The notes below the pieces were generated by a model. The model worked only from the letters and a program-made list of their open reading frames with translations, ran no database searches and was not told the DNA's origin. DNA of 64,000 bases from Rhizobium sp. WYJ-E13 (GTDB taxonomy: Bacteria > Pseudomonadota > Alphaproteobacteria > Rhizobiales > Rhizobiaceae), in NCBI RefSeq assembly GCF_018987265.1, contig NZ_CP076853.1, positions 4,084,501 through 4,148,500 on the forward strand, written 5' to 3'. Every line of letters starts with the position of its first letter. Positions within the stretch are counted from its first letter, which is position 1. The position numbers and the translations under genes are program-made. This document shows positions 35,058 to 41,578 of this stretch, in pieces.

Positions 35058-37379
35058 CTACTGCCCCATGATGAGATCGAGCAGGGTCGTGCGTCGCGGC
35101 TGCGCCCCTGACGTTGCTTGCGGTCCGCCCACATCACCGGGCGGCACCATGTCGTCGTAACCGCCGCCGGCAACATCGGCGGGCGGCACAGGTCCGCCAT
35201 TCACCGGCGTCACCGCCCGCGACTGTCCGGGCGCCGGCGGATAACGGTTCAGGTCGGCATTCCCACCAAAAACGCCGGAAATGATGCTGCCGACCGTCGA
35301 AGGCTGCTCGGGAGCCGGCTGAGCCTGCGCCATCGGCTGGCCGTTGCCGAGGTCGGTGCCAGGGTTGGCGCCAGAGTCGGGGAGTGTCTGGCCCATGCCG
35401 AAGAGCGGCGCTGGAGAAAGCCCCTTATGCGCGGCGACCATGAATTCCTTCCAGGCTTTGGCCGGAAGCCCTCCGCCGGTTACCTTCTTCATCGGCTTGC
35501 CGTCGTCATTGCCGAACCATACGCCTGTCGTCAGGTTGCTGGTGAAGCCGACGAACAATGCGTCGCGTGAGTTTTGCGTCGTGCCGGTCTTGCCGGCCGC
35601 CTGCCAGCCGGGAAGCTTGGCGCTCGAGCCTGTGCCGCCGTTGATGACGCCCATCATCATCATGTTCATTTCGGCGACGATCTGCTCGGATAACACGCGG
35701 GGCGGATTGTCGTAGGTGTTCTCGTAAAGCACCTTGCCATCAGTGGTGGTCACCCGGCGGATCACATGCGGCGTCGCTTTGTAGCCACCGTTCATGAAGG
35801 CGGCATAGGAGGATGTCAGCTCCATGAGCGACACTTCCGAGGTGCCGAGTGCGATAGAGGCATTGGGCTGTAGGTCTGATTCGATGCCGAGACGATGCGC
35901 GAGCTTGATCACCTGATCCGGCCCGTCATACATCACGAGCTGGGCGGCCACCGTGTTCAGTGACTTGGCGAGCGCGGTGCGGAGCGTCACTTCGCCGTTG
36001 TATTTCTTCTCGTAATTTTCAGGCGTCCAGTCGCCGATGCGGATCGGCGCGTCGTTGAAGACGGAATCCGGCGTCAGGCCTTTTTCAAGTGCGGCGGCAT
36101 AAACGAATGGTTTGAAGGAGGAGCCTGGCTGGCGTTTGGCCTTGACGGCGCGGTTGAACTGGCTCGTCGCATAATCCCTGCCGCCGACAAGCGCCCGGAT
36201 CGCGCCCGTGCCGTCGATCGAGACGAGAGCTGCCTGCGACGCATCGAACTTGCCGCCCTCTTTGTCGAGCACGTCGACCAGCGACTGCTCGGCTTTCTTT
36301 TCGAGCGTCTTGTCGATGGTCGTGTCGACGATGACGTCTTCCTTCACGTCGCCGACCAGCCCCTGCAGCTCGTCCATCACCATATCGGCGACGTATTGCC
36401 CGGCGCCCGACCAATAGCTTCGGGCAGAAGCCGGCGTCTGTGACATCGCCGTCTTGATTTCGTCCGCGCTGATATATCCCTGATCGCGCATCGCCCGCAG
36501 CACGACCTGCGCGCGGGCGTTTGCCGCCTCCGCATCGCGTGCCGGGGAAAGTCGCGATGGTGCCTTCACGAGACCCGCAAGCAGTGCAGCTTCGCCGAGG
36601 TTCACGTCGCGCGCCGACTTGTTGAAATAGCGGCGGGCCGCCGCTTCAACGCCATAGGCATTCGAGCCGAAATAGACCCGGTTCAGATACATCGCAAGGA
36701 TCTGGTCCTTGGTGTATTTCTGCTCCAGCCAGAAGGAGAGCAGCACTTCCTGCACCTTGCGCTCCAGCGTGCGGTCGGGCGAGAGGAACAGGTTCTTGGC
36801 AAGCTGCTGCGTCAGCGTTGAGCCGCCCTGGATCGGCTGGCCCGTCAAGTTGTTGATGAAGGCGCGCGCAAGTCCGAACGGATCGACGCCGAAATGCGAA
36901 TAGAAACGACGGTCCTCGATGGCGATGACGGCTTCCGGAATATAGGGCGACATGTTCTCCAGCGAGAGTGCTTCGCCGCCGGTCGCGCCGCGATTGGCGA
37001 TCACGCTGCCGTCCACGGCGGTGATCTTGACGTTGGGCGGCCGCTCTGGGATTGCCCAGGTGCTGGCGCTCGGCATGCGCGAACCATAATAGAACACGAG
37101 CCCGGCAACACCGATGCCGGCCCAGATGCCAAGCACGATGCACCAGTAGACGACCCTGCGCAGGAATGCGAACAGGCCGCCGCCTTCGCGTTTCCGAGGC
37201 TCGGGACGGCGCTTCGCCGATGCGCGGCGGGGGGCGGGAGATTTTGATGTACGTTTGGAGCCGTGCCGCCCGTCGATGCGGTCGTCGGCATCGAGCGCGA
37301 ATTCGTCATCCTCCTCACGCCGCCCACGGCCGTTGAAGGACGGTTCGATCCTGTCGTCTGATCTGCGTCTGGCTACCAT
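35058..37379 (-). CDS. mrcA: Bifunctional penicillin-binding protein 1A
   Basis: A 773-residue class A PBP. A cytoplasmic charged N-terminus (about 70 residues) is followed by one membrane segment (VVYWCIVLGIWAGIGVAGLV). The GT51 glycosyltransferase shows EDRRFYSHFGVDPFGLARA and GGSTLTQQLAKNLFLSPDR; the transpeptidase shows SSFKPFVYAAAL (SxxK), SLN and KTGTTQN. The C-terminal about 110 residues are Pro/Gly/Gln-rich. It builds and cross-links peptidoglycan. It is a single gene here, behind dnaK on the same strand with 305 bases between dnaK start and its stop. Confidence 0.95.
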   Translation of the reverse strand: MVARRRSDDRIEPSFNGRGRREEDDEFALDADDRIDGRHGSKRTSKSPAPRRASAKRRPEPRKREGGGLFAFLRRVVYWCIVLGIWAGIGVAGLVFYYGSRMPSASTWAIPERPPNVKITAVDGSVIANRGATGGEALSLENMSPYIPEAVIAIEDRRFYSHFGVDPFGLARAFINNLTGQPIQGGSTLTQQLAKNLFLSPDRTLERKVQEVLLSFWLEQKYTKDQILAMYLNRVYFGSNAYGVEAAARRYFNKSARDVNLGEAALLAGLVKAPSRLSPARDAEAANARAQVVLRAMRDQGYISADEIKTAMSQTPASARSYWSGAGQYVADMVMDELQGLVGDVKEDVIVDTTIDKTLEKKAEQSLVDVLDKEGGKFDASQAALVSIDGTGAIRALVGGRDYATSQFNRAVKAKRQPGSSFKPFVYAAALEKGLTPDSVFNDAPIRIGDWTPENYEKKYNGEVTLRTALAKSLNTVAAQLVMYDGPDQVIKLAHRLGIESDLQPNASIALGTSEVSLMELTSSYAAFMNGGYKATPHVIRRVTTTDGKVLYENTYDNPPRVLSEQIVAEMNMMMMGVINGGTGSSAKLPGWQAAGKTGTTQNSRDALFVGFTSNLTTGVWFGNDDGKPMKKVTGGGLPAKAWKEFMVAAHKGLSPAPLFGMGQTLPDSGANPGTDLGNGQPMAQAQPAPEQPSTVGSIISGVFGGNADLNRYPPAPGQSRAVTPVNGGPVPPADVAGGGYDDMVPPGDVGGPQATSGAQPRRTTLLDLIMGQ

Positions 37380-37749
37380 CGTGGAGCGGTTGACCCTTGT
37401 TATAAGACCGCGCCCCAGAGCAACGGTTTTATTCGACTGAACTGTAAATGCGGCGAATTAACGGGCTGTTAAGAACAACACCAATACGGCCAAGTACCCC
37501 GCCTGGTTGTTTTTTCTCCGTTAACCAGCCGCGAGTTCCCGCATGGCCGCAATTCGTTGAGACCGTCACAAAACCGACACATATCGCCACGACGTCCGCC
37601 CGTCCCGGAAGCGGACGCGCTCCACGCAGCGGCGAGCCGGCTGAAGATCTCCTTGGCTCCTATGCGGAGATGCGCGACCTGCTGGCTATCCAGCGTCGCA
37701 CATCTTCTGGCTGGTGAGGGAACCAATAGGCTTCGCGGTAGTTTTATCA
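37380..37749. other. Region upstream of the PBP1A gene
   Basis: About 370 bases. It should hold the PBP1A promoter on the minus strand and the promoter of the candidate sRNA on the plus strand, but no clear sigma-70 pair was found for either. An 89-codon plus-strand frame (37448-37717) has no family resemblance and is not accepted. Confidence 0.4.
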
Positions 37750-37857
37750 GAAGCGGGACATACCCCTCACGTCCCGCTCAGATCGGCCGTCTCCCCTCAA
37801 CACGCGCCGATCAATATCAGGCCCGGCGTATCACGAGATACGTCGGGTCCTTTTCTT
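37750..37857 (+). ncRNA. Candidate trans-acting small RNA with two CU-rich loops
   Basis: Three hairpins in a row on the plus strand: AGCGGGAC/GTCCCGCT (37752-37778) with loop ATACCCCTCAC; GATCGGC/GCCGATC (37781-37812) with a loop containing CTCCCCTC; and a 13-bp stem (37820-37849, two G-U pairs) followed by TTTTCTTT, an intrinsic terminator. Loops with CCCCUC/CUCCCC are anti-Shine-Dalgarno-like, as in many rhizobial sRNAs. It converges on the SH3 gene; the 5' end and promoter are not clear. Confidence 0.6.
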
Positions 37858-38297
37858 TAGGGACGATAGGGGCCGCGATCGCGATAATAATAGTCCGGCC
37901 CGCGGCGCCAGCGGTCGCGATCATGATAGAAATCGCGGTTGCGGTAATAGCGGTCCCAATATGGGCCGACGCTGAATGTCACTGTCGGAATACCGAGCGG
38001 ACGGTAATATTGCGGGCCGACATAGATCCGACGCCGCTCATAGGTCGCCTGGACATATTGGCCGGAAACCCAGCCGCGGCCTCCATAGAATTCCACATCG
38101 CACCAGGGCGTATCGGCAAGGCAGCCGCGGATTTGCAGCGGCGTGCCGTTTGGAATGACGGCGACGGCAGGATAGCGCGTGCTCGGGCCGGCACGCATGT
38201 TCACGTTCGCAGTCGAAATGCCCTGCGCCGCTTCGGCAATGGCAGGCGCCAGCAGCAAGAGACCACCCGCGACAATTTTCAGAAGAATATGTTTCAC
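37857..38297 (-). CDS. Exported SH3-domain protein with Tyr/Arg-rich tail
   Basis: A 146-residue protein with a signal peptide (MKHILLKIVAGGLLLLAPAI, cut near AEA). One SH3b domain covers about residues 28-85 (STANVNMRAGPSTRYPAVAV ... CDVEFYGGRGWVSGQYVQ) with two Cys that could form a disulfide. The C-terminal 50 residues are rich in Tyr, Arg and Asp (YWDRYYRNRDFYHDRDRWRR). A cell-envelope role is likely but unproven. Its stop codon overlaps the T-run of the converging sRNA terminator. Confidence 0.87.
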   Translation of the reverse strand: MKHILLKIVAGGLLLLAPAIAEAAQGISTANVNMRAGPSTRYPAVAVIPNGTPLQIRGCLADTPWCDVEFYGGRGWVSGQYVQATYERRRIYVGPQYYRPLGIPTVTFSVGPYWDRYYRNRDFYHDRDRWRRGPDYYYRDRGPYRP

Positions 38298-38479
38298 CTT
38301 TTACTCCTCGCGATGAACGACGGACGCCGGGCGTCGGGAGCGACATTTCCCCGGCGGGGCAAAGATAGAGCGCCTGCGGCGCAGGTCACGCAGCGCAGGT
38401 TTCACTTTGTCTTTCAAAGGCTTATAGGGGCGTTCGGATGAACGAAGCTTGAACGGCGGTCAAGCTTTTATTCGGGGCC

Positions 38480-38508
38480 TTGAAATGTAAAAGGCGGCTT
38501 CCGATATA
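38480..38508 (+). promoter_or_regulatory. Sigma-70-type promoter for a candidate small RNA
   Basis: TTGAAA (38480-38485), exactly 17 bases, then GATATA (38503-38508). No plus-strand gene follows for several kilobases; tandem terminators end the transcript at 38709 and 38760. Confidence 0.5.
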
Positions 38509-38513
38509 AGGTT

Positions 38514-38709
38514 CAAGAAATCGCAGCCCGGAAATGTTGTGCGCCCTGTCGGTGATACCGTTTCCGAGATCTGGTTGGATGGATCGTTTACCGGTCGTTA
38601 ATCCTTCAGGATCACTCTGGCTGTGCATTATCTGCTTCTCCTTTGACCACGGATGTACTGGCACTGAGATGAGGCGGATAACGGAAGGCCGGTTCGAACC
38701 GGCCTTTTT
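38514..38709 (+). ncRNA. Candidate small RNA of about 195 bases ending in tandem terminators
   Basis: The stretch between the promoter at 38480 and the terminator at 38685-38709 contains no convincing reading frame and several small inverted repeats, and an unpaired CTTCTCCTTTG segment near 38635 that is complementary to ribosome-binding sites. Terminator: AAGGCCGGTT-CG-AACCGGCCTT followed by TTT. Evidence is sequence pattern only. Confidence 0.5.
38685..38709 (+). terminator. Intrinsic terminator 1, plus strand
   Basis: AAGGCCGGTT-CG-AACCGGCCTT, perfect 10-bp stem, followed by TTTG. The minus strand has no T-run, so it does not belong to the M20 peptidase gene. Confidence 0.75.
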
Positions 38710-38726
38710 GTTGGCAGATTTCGGAT

Positions 38727-38760
38727 GGCGTGCCGCGCGAGAGCGCGGGCACGCCTTTTT
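38727..38760 (+). terminator. Intrinsic terminator 2, plus strand
   Basis: GGCGTGCC-GCGC-GAGA-GCGC-G-GGCACGCC, a long stem with one bulge, followed by TTTTT. It abuts the stop of the converging M20 gene at 38765. Confidence 0.8.
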
Positions 38761-38764
38761 CGTT

Positions 38765-40153
38765 TCAGGCCTTCAGTGCAGTCAGGATACGCACCCAGGA
38801 GCGGATGCCCTTGTGGTAGGAGGCAAGCTCGTATTTCTCGTTAGGCGAATGGATGCGGTCGTCGGAGAGACCGAAGCCGACGAGCAGGGATTCCATGCCG
38901 AGCATCTTCTGGAAATCGCCGACGATCGGGATCGAGCCGCCCATGCCGATGACGACGGCAGGCTTCGGCCATTCATCCGAAAGCGCGGTCCGCGCCTTGG
39001 TCAGAACAGGCGAGTCATAGGAAAGATGGATGGCCGGCGAGGCGCCATGCGGATGGAACTCGACCGAGCAGTCGGCCGGGATCTTCGAGCGAACGTAATT
39101 GCGGAAGCTTTCGCGGATCGCTGCCGGATCCTGTGTGCCGACGAGGCGGAAGGAAACCTTCGCCGATGCCTTGGCGGCAATCACGGTCTTGAAACCTTCG
39201 CCGGTATAGCCGCCCCAGATGCCGTTGACCTCGGCCGTCGGCCGAGCCCATGTGAGTTCCAGGACCGAGCGGCCCTTTTCGCCCGAGGGGATGGAGAGGC
39301 CGACTTCGCCGAGGAAGCTTTCCGCCGACTTGCCGAGCGCTTCCCAGGATGCCTTGATATTGGAGGGTGTTTCTTCGACGCCGTTGTAGAAACCGTCGAG
39401 CGTGATGCGTCCGGTCTCGTCATGCAGGCCGGCAAGTGCTTCCACGAGAATATGGATCGGATTGGCGGCAGCACCGCCGAAAAGGCCGGAATGCAGGTCG
39501 CGGTCGGCAGCCGTCACCACGACTTCCTCGCCGACAAGACCACGAAGGGCAGCCGCGATTGCCGGTGTATCGCGATCCCACATGCTGGTGTCGCAGACGA
39601 GGGCATAGTCGGCCTTGAGTTCGGCAGCATTGGCTTCGAGGAACGGCTTCAGCGACGGCGAGCCGGATTCTTCCTCGCCCTCGAAAAGTATGGTGACGCG
39701 GCAGGGAAGGGCGCCATTGATTTCCTTGTAGGCGCGGCAGGCTTCGACGAAAGTCATCAGCTGACCCTTGTCGTCGGCAGTACCGCGGCCGGTCAGGATC
39801 TTGCGGCCATTGCCGGCGTCCTTGACGGCGGGATCGAAAGGATCGTTTTCCCATAGCTCGATCGGATCGACCGGCTGCACGTCATAGTGACCGTAGAACA
39901 AGACGTGGGGCGCATCAGCCGAGGCGCCTTCATGATGGGCGACCACCATCGGATGGCCGGGCGTGTCGCGAACCGAGGCGTCAAAGCCCAGTGTCCTCAG
40001 ATAGGCGGTGAGCCACTCGGCTGCCTTGCGGCATTCGGCCTTGTAGGCCGGATCGGTCGAGATCGACTTGATGCGCAACAGCTCAAACAGCTTTTCAAGG
40101 CTTGAATCGAGATTCCGGTCCGCACGCGCAAGGATAGGATTTAGTTCGGTCAT
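38765..40153 (-). CDS. M20 family metallopeptidase (dipeptidase/succinyl-desuccinylase type)
   Basis: A 462-residue enzyme starting MTELNPILARADRNLDSSLE behind GGAG. Metal and catalytic motifs of the M20 family are visible: FYGHYDVQPVD (His/Asp), GRGTADDKGQ (bridging Asp), FEGEEESGSPS (Glu-Glu) and ALVCDTSMWD (Asp); a dimerisation domain is inserted about residues 195-350 (DLHSGLFGGAAANP). It hydrolyses peptide or acyl-amide bonds of small substrates. An upstream frame to 40216 was rejected. It is a single gene divergent from the pseudogene at 40334. Confidence 0.92.
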   Translation of the reverse strand: MTELNPILARADRNLDSSLEKLFELLRIKSISTDPAYKAECRKAAEWLTAYLRTLGFDASVRDTPGHPMVVAHHEGASADAPHVLFYGHYDVQPVDPIELWENDPFDPAVKDAGNGRKILTGRGTADDKGQLMTFVEACRAYKEINGALPCRVTILFEGEEESGSPSLKPFLEANAAELKADYALVCDTSMWDRDTPAIAAALRGLVGEEVVVTAADRDLHSGLFGGAAANPIHILVEALAGLHDETGRITLDGFYNGVEETPSNIKASWEALGKSAESFLGEVGLSIPSGEKGRSVLELTWARPTAEVNGIWGGYTGEGFKTVIAAKASAKVSFRLVGTQDPAAIRESFRNYVRSKIPADCSVEFHPHGASPAIHLSYDSPVLTKARTALSDEWPKPAVVIGMGGSIPIVGDFQKMLGMESLLVGFGLSDDRIHSPNEKYELASYHKGIRSWVRILTALKA

Positions 40154-40285
40154 TTCCGACTCCTTCTGGAATTCCGCCGGACGATAGACCCAATTGGCTG
40201 TGGTTTCGAGCGTCAAATTTCAGGGTGTTATGTTGGCGCTAAATGCTACAATAAATGAAGTGGCGGCGCCTAATGCAAGTTACGG

Positions 40286-40307
40286 TTATTTAGAATACTC
40301 TAAATAA
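40286..40307. promoter_or_regulatory. Perfect inverted repeat upstream of the M20 gene
   Basis: TTATTTAGA-ATAC-TCTAAATAA, 9-bp arms and a 4-base spacer, in the region between the divergent M20 gene and the pseudogene. AT-rich and without a T-run, so it looks more like an operator than a terminator. The binding protein is unknown; the MarR gene lies 430 bases away. Confidence 0.45.
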
Positions 40308-40333
40308 TCTCGCCCAGACTTTCGAGGTGGCGA

Positions 40334-40711
40334 ATGTTCTCTGTCATTGCCTGCATCAGGGATAATCATGACTGGCGGCTGGTTATCGCAGCGGTGATTG
40401 TCTGCCTCGTCGGCAGCCTGACGACCATGCTCCTTCTCTTCCGTGCCCAGGAATGCGATGTCGGCCAGCGAGAGTGGTCACCGGGAAATGCTGCTGATTG
40501 CCAAGGATGAGAGACAGATCCGTGTCGAGGTCGCCACACGGCCGATCGCTTATCGCGGACGCCATTGCGATGTTCTCGTCGTTCGTGACTCGCTCAGCGC
40601 ACGCGCACCGAAGAGAGGATCGAGCATCTGCCAATCACGATGTTTCGACAGGCGCCGCAGGTCGCTGAGCTGGAGTTGGCGCAGATTGCAGACATGCCGA
40701 GGCGAAGGTAA
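40334..40711 (+). pseudogene. Decayed MHYT-PAS-GGDEF/EAL signalling gene
   Basis: The first 45 codons read MFSVIACIRDNHDWRLVIAA and the hydrophobic VIVCLVGSLTTMLLLFRAQ, the start of MHYT-domain membrane proteins of cyclic-di-GMP signalling. The frame then reaches a stop at 40508. From about 40485 another frame reads LLIAKDERQIRVEVATRPIA and YRGRHCDVLVVRD, the end of a PAS domain, and a third reads RTRTEERIEHL, which with a one-base shift continues ANHDVSTGAAGR, the GGDEF entry motif. The middle of the gene and most of GGDEF/EAL are deleted. It is a remnant. Confidence 0.75.
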
Positions 40712-40738
40712 TAAAGCGTAGCCGCCGCCCAGGGCGAT

Positions 40739-41170
40739 TCAGAGTGCCTTTGCGTTGTTGATGAGGCGCCGGATATATTCCAGCATCAGCTCCCGTTCGA
40801 AGGCCCGGAAGCCCTTGAATAGGGCAAGATCGGCCTCGCGCGCCGTGTCGATGGCTTCCGTTTCCATTGCCTTGGCTTTCTCGCTTAGGAAGATCAGCTG
40901 GGCGCGCTTGTCGGTGGGGTGAGGGCGACGCTCGATCAGCCCGTCACGCGCCATGCGCGAGAGCGTGTTGGCCATCGTCGCCTGCTCGATATCGACGCGC
41001 TCCAGAAGCTGCTTCTGGGTCAGCCCGTCTTCGGCCCAAAGCTCCAGAAGTATCGGGAACTGGCCGGGAGAAAAGCCGAGCCCTGCCGCGCGCTGATGCA
41101 GCGAGCGGGCAAAACCCTTGGCCAGCTGGCTGGCAAGGTAGGCGCCGGATTCCATTCGATTAAATCCCAT
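40739..41170 (-). CDS. MarR-family transcriptional regulator
   Basis: A 143-residue winged-helix regulator. Core: GFSPGQFPILLELWAEDGLT, QKQLLERVDIEQATMANTLS (recognition helix) and RMARDGLIERRPHPTDKRAQ (wing). The ligand is unknown. Its position beside the candidate AbcR-like sRNA and polA is the same as recalled for other Rhizobiaceae. The gene is transcribed away from polA. Confidence 0.92.
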   Translation of the reverse strand: MGFNRMESGAYLASQLAKGFARSLHQRAAGLGFSPGQFPILLELWAEDGLTQKQLLERVDIEQATMANTLSRMARDGLIERRPHPTDKRAQLIFLSEKAKAMETEAIDTAREADLALFKGFRAFERELMLEYIRRLINNAKAL

Positions 41171-41280
41171 GATTGTAAGTTAGGCTCAAAATCGTGCAGT
41201 AGACAATGCAACAAATCGCATACGATCCATCAAAACATAGGAACGAAGCTCTTAATTTTTGAGTGCTGCAGCGAATGGCC

Positions 41281-41400
41281 GAAAACTAAGCCGCCACGGC
41301 CTGGAGGAAGGCCATGGCGGCTTGAAAATGAGGACAAAGGCCCGGAGAGGGGGATGAGGCCTTTGTCCAAGCCTGACGCGGGCGGGGGACAAGCCGGCTA
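41281..41400 (-). ncRNA. AbcR-like (alpha-r15) small RNA
   Basis: On the minus strand GGACAAAGGCC and GGCCTTTGTCC (41332-41368) make an 11-bp stem with the 15-base CU-rich loop TCATCCCCCTCTCCG. A second hairpin, AAGCCGCCA ... TGGCGGCTT with inner GGCCT/AGGCC (41288-41323), has the loop TCCTCC and is followed by TAGTTTTC. Two anti-Shine-Dalgarno loops plus an intrinsic terminator, and the marR-polA location, fit the AbcR/alpha-r15 family that represses ABC transporter mRNAs. The 5' end is estimated; family membership rests on structure and remembered context. Confidence 0.7.
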
Positions 41401-41473
41401 TCAGACCCGCGGCGCGATCAAACGCCGGTAAGCCAGATTTGTGATTGAAATTGTGGTTTTTCAAGGGAAAGGG

Positions 41474-41520
41474 AAAAAACCGCCTATTACAAATTGGTAA
41501 CAGTTTGGTGAGGCGGAATC
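41474..41520. terminator. Two-sided terminator-like hairpin directly before polA
   Basis: CCGCCT (41480-41485) and AGGCGG (41511-41516) close a stem with inner TTAC/GTAA pairing. Six A precede it and AATCTTTTT follows, so T-runs exist on both strands. It separates polA from the sRNA region. The outer stem is only 6 bp. Confidence 0.45.
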
Positions 41521-41578
41521 TTTTTGCACAACCAAGTTTATATGGACCTCGAAGAACCGCCGCGCTATCCATGCTGCC

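Noticed and set aside
37448..37717. 89-codon plus-strand frame before the sRNA candidate
   Set aside because: No recognisable motif, no ribosome-binding site, and an unusual composition; I treat the region as leader/promoter DNA.
38422..38664. 80-codon minus-strand frame opposite the sRNA candidate
   Set aside because: No family match or ribosome-binding site; plus-strand promoter and terminators explain the region better.
38680..38715. GGTTCGAACC resembling a tRNA T-arm
   Set aside because: It is the centre of a perfect terminator stem; no acceptor, D or anticodon arms can be formed around it.
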